NCBI GenBank assembly: GCA_039720395.1
Contig: CM077832.1
Span: forward strand, 31,989,316-32,053,315
Reading direction: 5' to 3'
DNA from: Liquidambar formosana
Taxonomy: Eukaryota > Streptophyta > Magnoliopsida > Saxifragales > Altingiaceae
Length of the DNA: 64,000 nt
Part shown: positions 24,658 through 34,640 of the stretch, one piece after another
Layout: each line of letters starts with the position of its first letter
Position numbering within the stretch: position 1 is the first letter of the stretch
Program-made: the position numbers and the translations under genes
The notes under the pieces: model-generated
Told to the model about the DNA's origin: nothing
What the model saw: only the letters and a program-made list of their open reading frames with translations
Database searches by the model: none

Positions 24658-26691
24658 GTGCGACTGGCCAGACAGTGCGGGATTTTCTACCGGCAGGTCT
24701 GGTAAATGAGCATACTGCTTACCAATCCATCATGATTCCTCCATCTATTCTGCACAAAAATTCAATGCTTTAACTTAATTAGCAAATTTAAAAGCTGACC
24801 TTGTACCTATATGATCAACAACTTATAAACGCAACACATTTGAGTTTCTTTTCCAAATAATTTCCCATTCTCAATCTTGGCTGCCGTTCGGTTGCAACTG
24901 TATTGATTCCAAATATTCATTTCTTCTTACTCTCCTGGGAAATCAAACAACCCAACAAAGAAAAATTTTCTTAATGATTGGGAGAGATTGGTTTTCACCA
25001 CTCTTGTCAAGCATGAATGGAGGCACATATATTTTAGTGTACTTATTTCCGTTTGGAAACCACTTTCACATTCTTCATTTGATTGTATGAAAAGTCAATG
25101 GAAAAGGAAACTTGATATCTTGCAATCGGCACTCCAGTCCTCACTCTGTTATAAGTTTCTATATTGCATTCCACTCTCTGGGCATAGAGCTATCGAAAGA
25201 GGGGGAGAGGGGGATTTGGCACCTTGTGTTGTGCATCTAATAGGGACTATGTCCGTCACCGTCTCTGTTGGCACATATCTCTAGATTCTTTAAATCTAAT
25301 GTACAGCAGCGAAAGCTCATGAGTGCACTAGTGAGAGCGTCCTCTTAACAGCCTTGCTTAATGTTTAATTGTCTACTGACCATGATGTGAAAAATGTATT
25401 TACCACTAATGCGGGTGTCAATGAATCATGGAAAAGTCCATTTTGGGACATCTGATCTTGATGAGCCCTAGACTGAATGGGCTAATCCTATAGTAAACAG
25501 CAAATATTAAATTTTAGCACAAAAATAATGATGATGGCTTTGCTGCTTTGGCTATTATGTCGGTTAAGTTCACCTTAAATGCTTCAACCTGAGCCTTAAA
25601 TTTAGTTTGAAGCAAAGAACTAAACCATGTGGTTTTGGTTTGTCAAGGAACACGTGTTCCACCTTTATGAGCTTTGCAGAATCTGACCCATTTAGTTTTA
25701 TCAAATAATTCTCTCACCAACCTATTTCACCCCATTAAATAATGCATAACTTTATTGCCTGTGACAATATGTGAATAGTCCGAGCAGCTGTAAGCTATAG
25801 TTTACTACAAGAGCTAGCGATCTAATGCTACTTTAAATATAGCATGCTTTTCTTCATTAGAAGGGAACAGATCTATGCTTGTTTTTGAAATGGGGTTGAG
25901 AATGCTGAGATGCATAATTGCTTCTGGCCCAGACAAAAGGAACAGAAAAAAAAAGAAAAAAAAAAAGGGATTTTGAAGTGTGATAAGCAAAAGTTGTATT
26001 TGAGTGTCTGTTGTACATATAATATTTTTTTCCAAAAGAACAGAAAAAAACGATGTAATGGAAGCATTTATGCCTCTTGAATTTGTGCAATCAATGCCAT
26101 TTTTTGATTCATGTAGCCTAACATTAGTCTCTTTTTTTTTTCCTGCCATCTTGCCTAACGTTAATCTCATGACTCAAAACTTTCATGGCAGCTCCCCTTG
26201 GGCTGCAACGGGAGGCATGGATCAGAAGCTCATTGTCTGGGATATGCAGCATTCATCTCCTCGCTGCACATGTGACCATGAGGTTGGTTCGAGTTTGGTT
26301 CCATATGAAGCTACAGCCAATACTAACCCTATTTTACGTGTAGTCTTGATCACCACCTGGTTGCCTCTAGTCATATGATCATGTTTTGGTGAATCAACTC
26401 TAGAATATTCTAGATTTCTGTTGCTGGTTTAACATTTGTCTATTTCCTCGTGGACAGGATGGGGTGACATGCTTGACATGGCTTGGTGATGGTGCATCTA
26501 GGTACTTAGCTTCCGGTTGTGCAGATGGGAAAGTACGGTTATGGGATAGCCTTTCTGGAGATTGTATAAGAACCTTCAGTGGGCACTCTGATGCCATTCA
26601 GTCTCTGGCTATATCTGCTAACAGGGATTTCCTTGTTTCGGTTTCTCTGGATGGAACTGCCCGGGTATTTGAGATTGAAGAATTTCAGTAA
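6406..26691 (+). CDS. AAMP: AAMP-like WD40 repeat protein (Sqt1 family), 11 exons, 394 aa
   Basis: Exons are 6406-6499, 6594-6644, 7265-7306, 14158-14277, 14740-14885, 14967-15114, 15204-15287, 22968-23083, 23204-23262, 26192-26282 and 26458-26691. All introns are GT-AG, phases match at every junction, and the total is 1185 nt including the TAA stop. The protein has an acidic N-terminus (DDDDDHGEVFLDENDI, then EDDDSMHIFTGHTG) followed by eight WD40 blades. Blade ends visible include GFLWKI, IQVWDI, TVWMWNA, LRIWNP, IVWDM, VRLWDS and ARVFEI. The order and acidic leader match plant homologues of angio-associated migratory cell protein. The yeast relative Sqt1 is a chaperone for ribosomal protein uL16/Rpl10, so a cytosolic role in ribosome biogenesis is likely by family. 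The start is the first ATG giving the acidic leader. Introns 3, 7 and 9 are 6.9, 7.7 and 2.9 kb because of transposon insertions. Confidence 0.93.
8787..9547 (-). repeat. 3' LTR of the minus-strand retrotransposon
   Basis: This 761-bp repeat matches 12267-12948 throughout. The other copy lacks about 75-80 bp found here around 9215-9290. The boundaries TGATG...CATCA adjoin the GGGGG target duplication on the outer side. Confidence 0.85.
10233..10406. repeat. Small fold-back element in a TA microsatellite (TATATCAACACGTG family)
   Basis: Bounded by TA repeats on both sides, this about 174-bp unit begins and ends with inverted copies of a CAGCACGTGTTGATATAAAT-type sequence. Related units occur at 62.05-64.0 kb with the same core words (GTTGATATAAGTTATATCAA, CATGCATTG, TAATGCAT). 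It has no coding capacity. Confidence 0.65.
10421..10814. repeat. Long palindromic MITE between TA microsatellites
   Basis: The left arm starts ATGAGTCCCCTTCTTATGAG and the right arm ends with its reverse complement, pairing almost base for base for well over 150 nt each side around a loop near 10610. Both ends abut TA repeats, the right-hand tract running about 10814-10857. It shares a CAAGTTGATCCGAGATT-type subterminal core with the elements at 20665, 32438, 37553 and 62267. Confidence 0.8.
12252..12263 (-). other. Primer-binding site (initiator Met tRNA)
   Basis: The complement reads TGGTATCAGAGC, the sequence used by many plant LTR retrotransposons to prime reverse transcription from initiator tRNA-Met. 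It lies three bases inside the LTR and fixes the element's orientation. Confidence 0.85.
12267..12948 (-). repeat. 5' LTR of the minus-strand retrotransposon
   Basis: This 682-bp LTR is the 5' copy in transcript orientation because the primer-binding site lies just inside it. Scattered substitutions and one deletion separate it from the partner LTR, so the insertion is not very recent. Confidence 0.85.
14526..14560 (+). repeat. CA microsatellite
   Basis: About 17 uninterrupted CA units in intron 4 of the AAMP-like gene. Likely length-polymorphic. Confidence 0.95.
15395..15565 (+). repeat. Short degenerate tandem repeats
   Basis: At least three imperfect copies of a unit containing ATATATGCTCGATGCYCTGC and CAGAATTTTAATATATG occur here, spaced irregularly by 30-75 bp. 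They look like local duplication inside the intron. Confidence 0.55.
16161..16184 (+). repeat. C24 homopolymer
   Basis: An uninterrupted run of 24 C bases in an AT-rich intron. The exact length may be a sequencing or assembly estimate. Confidence 0.9.
17130..17290 (+). pseudogene. Fragment of LINE reverse transcriptase C-terminus
   Basis: The translation gives RPKTT, VEAVRKDMRAHELF and, after a frame change, ALDRAEWRRRVCVANL. This matches the familiar end of plant LINE-type polyproteins (GRPK.TW...V..D, then ALDR..WR..I..A). In-frame stops and a frameshift show it is dead. Upstream parts of the element are not recognisable. Confidence 0.5.
18359..19328. mobile_element. hAT-like non-autonomous element (TAGGGATG ends), 970 bp
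   Basis: The left end starts TAGGGATGTAATCG and the right end, read inward, starts TAGGGATGAAAG. Flanking 8-mers CCTACACC (18351-18358) and CCTATACC (19329-19336) differ at one base, giving an hAT-type duplication. Like the element at 10059-12077 it is rich near its ends in CGGTTTGG/ACCGG words. Inside are A-tracts (18669-18695, 18857-18874) and a GA microsatellite (18957-18990). No transposase is encoded. Confidence 0.7.
19375..19740 (-). pseudogene. 3' fragment of a LINE (zf-RVT end), minus strand
   Basis: The minus-strand translation includes FWSLWKERNGRIFF, the W.LW.ERN.R.F signature that follows the reverse-transcriptase zinc-binding domain in plant LINEs. It is followed by a 3' tail ending near AATAAAATTTTGACTTC at the low-coordinate side. 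Only the last few hundred bases are present, as expected for 5'-truncated insertions. Confidence 0.65.
20665..21037. repeat. Palindromic MITE, about 370 bp
   Basis: The left arm contains GGATCAACATACACAATT, GGATTAGATAGTCTTCCC and ATATAGGGCATGCACTC. The right arm contains the reverse complements in reverse order (GAGTGCATGCCCTATAT, GGGAAGACTATCTAATCC, AATTGTGTATGTTGATCC). TA repeats follow the right end. It belongs with the elements at 10421, 32438, 37553 and 62267 by its subterminal words. Confidence 0.8.
21365..21895 (+). pseudogene. LINE 3' fragment with reverse-transcriptase zinc-binding domain
   Basis: The + strand translation (21407 onward) reads MCKQAAENVDHHFFTLSRLA, then LWRKLFQISGECWVSP, TLWRCAILALLWVVGLERN and VRVFEDKEEF. 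This is the zf-RVT domain plus the W..W.ERN.R.F tail. It is a diverged copy of the same LINE family as 44590-45325, whose equivalent reads [17 protein letters not shown]. The final frame ends at a stop near 21691, and the 3' tail reaches the TA-rich stretch at about 21890. It is 5'-truncated and inactive. Confidence 0.75.
24303..25357. mobile_element. DNA element with about 150-170 bp terminal inverted repeats
   Basis: The left segment (24303 to about 24450) and right segment (about 25190-25357) are inverted copies. Both outer edges read GCAAGGCYGTTRAGAGG, and both inner parts contain AGATATGTGCCARCAGAGA and TTAGATGCACAA. A CT microsatellite (24609-24655) lies inside. There is no transposase. 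The superfamily is unresolved because no clean target duplication is seen (TAATGTAT against TAATGTTT is only suggestive). Confidence 0.6.
24609..24655 (+). repeat. CT microsatellite
   Basis: About 23 CT units in a row, ending at CGCGTGCGAC. It explains a serine/leucine-rich open frame here that is not a gene. Confidence 0.95.
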
Positions 26692-28046
26692 GCAAATCTA
26701 GTTTTACGTGGATCTTTGTAGGACCTTCTCTTTTCTTTTTTTTCTTTCTTTCCTTTCCAGCCCTTTTTTTCCCTTTTTTTTTTTTTCTTCCTTAAAACGA
26801 GATGAAATGAATCACATTCCAATATTTGCACTCTGTTGTGACTCTGCTTGTAACACGACAATTTATTGTTGCACACCGACACCTTAGGTGAATTATATAT
26901 CCTTAAAAGGGTTTATTTCTATTGCATGGGTTACTGCAACTGGTTTCAACTTCAGGGATCTCGTACGTACTTTGTAGGCTAGAGCCTGTTCAGTATCTTC
27001 TTGTGCAATGGTTACAAATATAATGGTTGTAATATCCGTTTGTTATTGCGCAACAATAGTTCCATTCATTTTACTGGTTTTTTGATGATTTAATATTATT
27101 GTCATGGTAGTTTGCATGTAATTAATATTCTCTCAATATTAATATTTCAATCAAAATAATATATGACAGTAAATGAGGCCTTCAATATTGATTATTGAGA
27201 CGATACAGCAGTGCTTATACTGAATTTGTTCTTATGACTGCTGTATAAACTCTGTTTATGTTTCATCTGGCAGCAATGGCATTTACATAAGCCATTTAAA
27301 ATTGCTCATATAGGTTGAACAGCATTGAAGTGGTCGAACCAAGTTTTCTTCTTTGATTTGTAGGATGGTGATAGTTCACAAAGTGAGTTTTATAGGAGTG
27401 TTATAAGATTTCAACTATAAAATTTGATGGAAAATCCTGTAGGAATTATTTTATTCTCTCGGTCCCAATTTGTTTGGTCATATTTTTCCATTTTGGGACA
27501 TCTAAAAATGTTTGTTCATTGTCAAAACTTGGATCAAATATATATTTATTTTAATTTTTTTAAAAATGCTATTTATTATATTTATAATTTATAATTACAA
27601 CTATAATATCATGTCACATCAATTTTAATGTTCTATTGTAGAAGGTAAAATTGAAAAGTTAAGATTAACTAGTGAGTTGTGACTATGCATTAAATACATT
27701 GTCTTAAAATATTTGTTAAACTGGCCCAAACAATGTTATTTGGGAAGGATGGAGTATTATTATTATTATTATTATTAGTTATTTATTTATTTATTTTGAG
27801 TAATGATTGGGTTTGAACTGTATGGTGGATAAGGTTTCATGACCTGGAAAGCCAAGGGCATTTTCCTTTCCTCAGAGCTGAATGAGGTGGTGGGAAACTG
27901 GGAAAATGGAAAGGTTGCTCCTAACTTGAAAATTGGAATGCCCTCAATTAGTTTCTTGGTGGCAAAGGGTCAATCTCACTTCGCGTGTGGGGTTTTCGAC
28001 TTCCCAGTCAAACACACTGTTGGCAAGGAGACACCCTCTCGTGCTC
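26692..28046 (+). other. 3' flank of the AAMP-like gene and intergenic sequence
   Basis: This stretch contains the 3' UTR of the AAMP-like gene, although no single polyadenylation signal stands out. It also holds T/C-rich runs (26728-26790), a Stowaway-like MITE (27454-27754) and TTA/TTTA microsatellites (27756-27797). An open frame from 27839 shows no known domain or biased composition and is not called. Confidence 0.5.
27454..27754. repeat. Stowaway-like (Tc1/mariner) MITE
   Basis: The left end reads TTCTCTCGGTCCCAATTTG and the right end AAGGATGGAG, each next to TA. This resembles the CTCCCTCCGTYCCA ends and TA target of Stowaway MITEs. It is about 300 bp, AT-rich and has no coding capacity. 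Confidence 0.6.
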
Positions 28047-28525
28047 CAGCTATGGATTTTTCCAGGATTTCAATTTGGGAGGGGCCAAAGTATGAACAAA
28101 AAAAATATTCACCATCAATAATAAGAATTTTTGTATGTGCCAATTAAGAAGCTGGTTTAAAATTTCATAACAACCATCGTTATTTTTAATTGTTTTAAGA
28201 TTCCAAAACAAAAAATGAAATTTTTTTTTCTTCTCGGCAATAAATGGAACAGCTAAAAACAAAACAAAAAAGAAAAAGAAAAAGAAGGTGAAATTCTTTG
28301 CCCCTATTTTCTTGCCAAGAAAACAACATGAAATAAAAGGAAAAAATATATATATCTTTTGTATCAAATTGGATAACCCAATTCAACTCAAAAATATATT
28401 ATTTTTCCATTCAAACTTGGTTTTATGAGGGCTACATAAGTATATGTACATAAGTAACAAAAAAATTCAAAAGGTATGGGGCCCATGGCCCCCTTTGGCC
28501 CTAACATAGTTCCGTAACACCTCTG
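28047..28525. mobile_element. Remnant of a non-autonomous hAT element related to the MYM-type hAT
   Basis: The sequence GGGGCCAAAGTATGAACAAAAA near 28081 matches the subterminal sequence of the 1114-5086 hAT (GGTGGCCAAAGTATGAATAA at about 1143). The right part, GGGCCCATGGCCCCCTTTGGCC, resembles that element's other end. Likely termini are CAGCTATGGAT on the left and CAGAGGTGTTACGG read inward from the right. The 8-mers outside do not match, so the insertion is old or the limits are approximate. Confidence 0.5.
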
Positions 28526-28654
28526 CCATAGATGGGTCATGGGTCTGCATGCATTTGCCCTTCCATAAAACCTATTTTGAACAAACTTCATATCGTGGGT
28601 GTGGTATTATCAGTCCCTCGGACAAAACGTTGGAGTTCATTCTTTGTGTCCAAA

Positions 28655-29500
28655 ATGAGGAAAGCCATGGCTGTCCCTTCCATATTTCTGGTTTTGCTTT
28701 TGGTTGCCTTCTCATTAGGTCTCTTTCTCACGATCTACACTGTTCTGAGTCCCAATAATCATGAATGCCGTAGATTATGTTGACAATTAAATTCCATGCT
28801 CTCTTTTAATGGTCATTTAACCTTCTTTTTTTGCCACTTTACAACGGTCGGACAGTTCAATAGGGTTTTTTTTTTTTTTTTTTTCACCACCGGAAACTAA
28901 CCCACTCATCATATATAAAGGGTTACAGACGAAGCCTCTGTATGAATTTCAAAAAAAAGTAGAAAGGACAATGCTTAAAATTTATTTCATGTCTCAAGCA
29001 TTTTCGATAAGGTTCCTTTCCTTTCCTAGTCCCTCTCGAGTCAAGATCCTCTACTTGGCTATTTGGGTGCATCCAACGGCTTTAAAAGGATTGATCAGCT
29101 CCCATTCCATATATGTGCTTGTTTTTTTTCAACTATTAGATTACTCAAGCAACCCAAGCATCCAAACAGAGGATCTTAAGATCCAAAAAGGGGCTAAAGG
29201 TACAAAATGTGCTACATCTTAATTTTGTACTTGGATTTTGTGTGTACATCCCAGTCCTTTGATGCGTACAGTACCAAAAAATGAATGCAAATTAATGTGG
29301 TCAACGAAATTCAGGTGGGTTGAGTGAAGGGAAGATGTTCAATGAGCCAGAGATCTGCAAGGACAAATTCGAGCTGTTCATGGAACCGCGCTGCGACCAC
29401 GGCGCTTGCACGGCACTGTGTGAATCCAAGCACCTCTATGGCTCTATGGTGCAAGATGTGTGGAGGATAATAGCAAGCCTCCCAAATAATTTTATTCCCA
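28655..29500 (+). pseudogene. Secreted cysteine-rich defensin-like (DEFL) peptide gene, two exons, probably broken
   Basis: Exon 1 (28655-28718) encodes MRKAMAVPSIFLVLLLVAFS, a clear signal peptide, and stops at a GT donor in phase 1. Exon 2 starts after the AG at 29313-29314 and continues in phase with a short linker and cysteines spaced C-x10-C-x4-C-x3-C. This exon layout and spacing fit the first half of a plant defensin-like CSalpha-beta peptide. An exact 8-bp tandem duplication (CTCTATGG twice, 29434-29449) then shifts the frame, so the expected last cysteines are lost and the open frame runs on to 29580. One more cysteine codon lies in the other frame at 29457-29459. I infer a decayed gene. 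A divergent functional peptide ending at 29580 is the alternative. Confidence 0.55.
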
Positions 29501-30230
29501 TGCATGTGATCAAGTTATGTAATATTTTCATGGGTTGGTGGATCATGCATGACTTCTCAATTAATAAAGCTGGCTTATAGAGTTATATGTCTTCTCTTTT
29601 TCGTTTTTGTTTTGTTTTTAATTTGGAGTGATTTAGGCTAAGACCATGCGTGCATTGGTGGTCCAATATATCATGCATGTCAATTCAATCCAATTTGATT
29701 AAGTGTCCTAGAAACATAGATTAGGGCATTTTTAGGGAATTTTAAAAACTGGATTAACTATTATCTAGTTTTTAAATAAACCAACTCTCAATTGGTATAA
29801 ATAAAAAAAAAAAAAATTGTGTTTATACTTAATTATCAATGGAGAGTTGAATAGATTAGGTGAAAATAGAGACTTCCCGAATAGTATGACATCAAAACTG
29901 GTTCAACTTTTCTTCAACTGGTTAGACTTATAGGTTTGCCGACAAACCCTTTTGAGTTATCTAACCTCTGAAGTCTGACCCAAGTAAATGTGGTACTCTG
30001 TTCTTTCAACGCTAACCTGAAATTTGATTGGCCCTTTAAGGGCAAACTGCCTCTACTTATGAGGGTGGGGTGATAAAAATGAGGGGTTGCAATAGATGTT
30101 CCCAAAAAGAAAAGGCTTACAGGTTTAGCCCATTTACAGCCCCAACAAAAAGGGAATACTCTTCGAGCAAAGGGGCCTTGATTTTTATAGCTATAGACCC
30201 ATAGTAAACATCACATTGATACAAAAGCCC

Positions 30231-30276
<46 letters not shown>

Positions 30277-30294
30277 GTATATGTATATGCGGAA

Positions 30295-30690
30295 GGGGTC
30301 CTTTATTGGCACCCCAAGACTTGCTTTTCATCCCCACTTATTTTACATTTTAAGATTTTGTGAAAAATATAGAATATTTTCATAAAAACTGATCGCATAT
30401 TCCACTAAAAAACATCATTTTGAACAACTTTTTAAAGAGAGTTTTTCAAAAATTTATCGTTTAAGTAGACTTTTTTGCCATTTATAGTTTTCGCTTCATA
30501 AATGACCAAAAAGTCCGCTTAAATGATAGATTTTGTAAAAAATTTCTTCTAAAAAGTTGTTCAAAATGATGTTTTCTAATAGACAGAATGATCAATTTTT
30601 ATGAAAATTTTATATATTATTCATAAAATCTTAAAGTGTTAAATAAGTGAAGGATGAAAAGCAAGTCTTTGGGTGCCAATAGAGGCCTCC
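30295..30690. repeat. Fold-back Mutator-type MITE, copy 1
   Basis: The two arms are inverted copies along nearly their full length (for example TATTGGCACCCC and GGGTGCCAATA, ACATCATTTTGAACAACTTT and AAGTTGTTCAAAATGATGTT). The 9-mers TATGCGGAA (30286-30294) and TATGCTAAA (30691-30699) match at 7 of 9. The inner sequence is shared with copies at 34080-34477 and 59326-59841. Confidence 0.75.
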
Positions 30691-31558
30691 TATGCTAAAC
30701 ATTCATAGGCTTTCTTCAATTGACCTATCATTGTGCACCAAAGAGTCACTTTTTGCTTTGTTTTTGTTTTTGTTTTTGTTTTCGTTTTTGTTTTTTTTTC
30801 CCTTTAGCAGAAATATGCTTTGGTCATTTTAATAAATTAACTCTAAATCATCCTAATTTTGATACTAACATGGCAACATTGCTATAGGAGGATGTGGAAA
30901 AGAGCCAAAATCCTTCTTTATGCTCCTTCTAGGCTTCTATTCTATGAAGACTGATCCTTTTAAAAGAAAACATATTAAATGCATTAATAGACAATTAATG
31001 CATTGACATCTCATTTATTCAGTTTCTTTCAAATATTATCCTTCAGTTAAATGTAAGAATAAATATATATACTAGAGAGGAACCAAGTTTGGCATGCTGC
31101 ATGAGTCAAGAGCATGCCAAAGGATGTTTCATTTATTTACGTTAAGGAGCATTTCCAGTCACCCCTCCCATGACCCTGCTTTCATAAGATCAATATAGGG
31201 TAATAGCCTTTTGATTGAAGAAACTCTAATCCAATCCTAAAGCCCACCCTATTCATTTGCTCATCCAAACCGATTATACTTGATGCATTAAAAACTTTAT
31301 TTGTTACCACTACTTCGAAGTTGTTGGGATTTGAATCTCTAACTCTTTCTTTTTTGAAAAATTGGGTTAGATGACTTATTCTATAGGCTAGGATGTGGAT
31401 TGTATTATATATTTTTATCAAAAAAAGTCAAAAACCATAGTTTGTTCAGTAAGTATAGATCTCTTCCCTCCTAAATCCTAGAAATACCCTTATCGTTATT
31501 TTATAATTAAAAATTCAAAAAGGACCAAATACTACTATCCCATCAATTTGAACTATAA

Positions 31559-31606
31559 AAAAAAAAAAAAAAAAAAAAAAAGAAGAAGAAGAAGAAGAAG
31601 AAGAAT
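31559..31606 (+). repeat. A tract followed by AAG microsatellite
   Basis: A run of about 23 A bases is followed by seven to eight AAG units. Simple repeat. Confidence 0.9.
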
Positions 31607-32437
31607 GTTTTTTTTAATTTTTCGTCTTCTATGCATTTATCTAAAATAACATCTGAATCAGATATATATGTGATAAGGAGACTGCATATGTCCAATGATA
31701 TTAGTTGAATGAGTAAGCATCTCGAAACCTTCTAACACTAAATAAATAAATAAATAAATAAATAAAAGGTGACATTTCTCACACCTGTATTGTGCACAAA
31801 CTTTTAGCATAAACCTTAAAGAAGAGGAGAAATGTCTTATCAACAGACCAACAAGAGGAGATGTTAGTGTCATTTTAAAACCATGCCATCAAGAAATCTC
31901 CATCAAGCAAAAATTTCCTTGTGTCAATAATAAAATATATGAAGATGTTAGTGTGTCATTTCAGAATCCTCACAATTATTAAAATGGAGATGTTAATGTG
32001 TCAATTTAGAATCCTCACCATAATTTCTTCATCATTTCCTCAAATGATTCATCACTAATAGAACTCTCACCATAATTTTTTTATCATTTCCTCAAATGAT
32101 TAATCACTAATAGCCTTTATTTTATTTTTAATATTTTTTTTTTTATAAAAAATCCGTTAATAATCCTTCACTTTGCAGAATGTAAAATAAATAAATAAAG
32201 CATATATTGTAGCTGTCTTTCTGTCAACATCCCTTTTTTAAAGGCTGAAAGTGAAACCCTCCAATGTCATAAATTGCTCATGGTATCTCATTAATCTCTA
32301 CAATTGACACTTACAAGCGAAAAACCAATTATTTTTCAAAAATTTTCACCTTTTTAATTAAAAAATAGATAGTTGCAAATTTTGTGTCATAACCATATTC
32401 TGAGTGTGCTTGAATATATATACATGCATATATATAT

Positions 32438-32825
32438 GAAGAGGGTTCCGTTGACACCTAGTATAAAACTTTTTATATTTACATCCGTCAATTTCTTTTT
32501 ATAGGAATCATATTTCACCGATCCAACCGTTGGATTACATAATCTTATCGTGCACATTATGCATGCCAAATTTCAAGTTAGTCGGAGATTAGGAGCTATG
32601 TTATCTATAAAGTGCTCGAAATAAATTTTTATTTATTAAAAGAATTATAAGTTTACAAATTAAACACTTCCCAATATCCGATTAACTTGAAATTTGGCAT
32701 GCATGACGTGCATGATAGGAATATGTAATCCAAAGGTTGGATTGGCGAAATATGATTTTTATAAAGAGATATTGACAGATGTAAGTGTAAAAAGTATTAT
32801 ACTAGATACCAACAAATCTCTACCC
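32438..32825. repeat. Palindromic MITE in TA-rich flanks
   Basis: The left arm has CTAGTATAAAACTTTTT, CCAACCGTTGGATTAC and GCATGCCAAATTTCAAGTTA. The right arm has the complements (AAAAAGTATTATACTAG, AATCCAAAGGTTGGATTGG, AACTTGAAATTTGGCATGC). Both ends run into TATATA. The ends resemble those of 62267-62611. Confidence 0.78.
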
Positions 32826-33827
32826 TATATATATATTTTTTATTTTATTTTATTTTACTTTGATTTTTTATATTATAAAAAACAGCATCCCCCCCACCTT
32901 GAAATAATGGAAAGGTGACACTTAACTACCTAAGGCATAAGAACTATACTTCGCCACCTCTCTAAGATTCTCACTTGTGCCAGCATAGGATGGAGATCCA
33001 CGTTTAAAGGGATCCACTTGGAAAAATTGGTCCATATTTAATCATTTGTATGAATAAAATTCACTCAATTATTTGAATAGCCTAAAGTGTTGTTGAAAAA
33101 AAAAAAGGTATGAAAATCAAATAGATGAAAATATATATATATAATTAAAAAGCCAAGAAAAAAAAAAAAAAAAAAGAAGAAGAAGAAAAATTCAAGTTAA
33201 TCTTCTAAGATCACTAACTCTGAGGGGACTAGCTATTTTTTAAGTACTTTAGTAAGAAACAAGGAAGCAGGGAGAAAAATGTCAAGAAAAATGATGAGAA
33301 TGCCAAAAATGATTATACTCTTTAAAACACATCCTTCACCTTATGTGTGTGTACATGCATATATAGTGTAAGACTTTAAATTGAAAGGAATTTGATGGTG
33401 GGTGATTTGGATTCTCTCTCCATCTTTCTCTCTGCTAATTATATATCTTTTTTATTTTTAATTATACATGATTTAGAATTTTTTATTGTACTAATTAAGT
33501 TGGTCAGATTACCTAATTTTACTCGGGGTATTACTGGGGAGGGGCCAAGCCCAATAAAAATAAACTTGATTAAGAGCATTGACTTTTATAAAATAATATA
33601 TTGTCTTATGGGGCTGAGGTGGTGGGTCACGAGCTCAAATCGGTTTCGGTTATTTTTTTATTTTATTTTATTTATTTTATGCAACAAACAGGTTCAAATA
33701 ATCAAATCCTTTCACTAATCCCAAAAAATGGGAAAACTATTACTATCATGTCCGCTTGATTCGTATTGAGCGCATAATTAACATGACTACATGAGCAATT
33801 TGAAAAGCGGTTAGAACATCCTAAAGT

Positions 33828-33972
33828 TATGTTTGGATAAAAAATTTCTATATAAAATTTATCTTTGAGATAGAATTTGTAAAATTTTTGTAAGAAAATT
33901 TCTTATAAAATTTTTACAAATTCCATCTCAAAGACAAATTCCATCTAAAAATTCTTTATCCAAACATAATGT
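33828..33972. repeat. Short fold-back MITE, about 145 bp
   Basis: The sequence is nearly a perfect inverted repeat: TTATGTTTGGATAAA at the left and TTTATCCAAACATAA at the right, with GATAGAATTTGTAAAATTTT pairing to AAATTTTTACAAATTCCATC. The TTTGGATAAA ends are common in small plant hAT-type MITEs. Confidence 0.7.
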
Positions 33973-34079
33973 AAGGGAGGTAGCAAATTTGTTATTTCAC
34001 TAGACTTTTCATTGGATTTCTCTTCAAGTTTTAGGAGAGGGATAGAGAGAAAACAAACCAACTTTAATCAATAAAAAAA

Positions 34080-34477
34080 GGGGGACTATTGCTACCACAT
34101 AAAGTACTTTAAGCCCCCATTAATTTACACTTTTTAAAGTTTTATGAAAAATATGAAAGGTTTTTACGAAAATTAACCGCACTGTCTACTAAAAAACATT
34201 ATTCTGAACAACTTTGTAGAAGAAAGTATTTTCAAAATAGGTCATTTAAGTGACTTTTTGATCATTTATAATTTTTATTACATTTTCCATGAAAAAAGTC
34301 TACTTAAATAACAGGATTTGAGAAAAATTTATTCTACAAAGTTGTCCGAAATGATGTTTTTTATTAGATTACGTGATTAGTTTTCGTAAAAACCTTTTAT
34401 ATTTTCATAAACCCTAAAAAAAATATAAATTAAGTAGGAGGCTTAAATTATTTTATGTGGTGGCAATAGCTTGGCCC
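34080..34477. repeat. Fold-back Mutator-type MITE, copy 2, with perfect 9-bp target duplication
   Basis: The termini are GGGGGACTATTGCTACCACA and, inward from the right, GGGCCAAGCTATTGCCACCA. ATAAAAAAA occurs immediately outside both ends (34071-34079 and 34478-34486). The interior (AACAACTTTGTAGAAGAAA and complement) matches copies 1 and 3. Length 398 bp. Confidence 0.82.
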
Positions 34478-34540
34478 ATAAAAAAAATTGATGATTGTAA
34501 TTGCTTTGTCCACATCTGATACCTCCCAAATACTTCGTAT

Positions 34541-34640
34541 GGTTTTTGAGCCTCCAATGGTAATAAAAAAATAATCTTAAATTAAAATAATGGTTTTTGA
34601 GCCTCCAATGGGGATAAAAAAATAATATTAGATTAAAATA
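34541..34640 (+). repeat. Tandem duplication of about 50 bp
   Basis: GGTTTTTGAGCCTCCAATGG followed by an ATAAAAAAATAAT stretch occurs twice in direct succession. Confidence 0.75.

Larger units (their letters stand above)
23263..26191 (+). other. Intron 9 of the AAMP-like gene (2.9 kb)
   Basis: It begins GTATGT right after exon 9 and ends ATGGCAG. It carries a CT/CA microsatellite (23283-23335), a GT/GC alternating tract (23859-23885) and a long-TIR element (24303-25357). The remainder (25358-26191) is AT-rich with no recognisable gene. Confidence 0.75.

Noticed and set aside
24393..24773. 126-codon Ser/Leu-rich open frame
   Set aside because: It spans the CT microsatellite and one inverted arm of a transposable element. 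No known domain.
27839..28147. 102-codon open frame upstream of the defensin-like gene
   Set aside because: No family resemblance. It runs into the hAT remnant, and no splice partners were found.
33392..33718. 108-codon hydrophobic open frame
   Set aside because: AT-rich intergenic sequence. The hydrophobicity follows from T-rich codons, and no homology is apparent.
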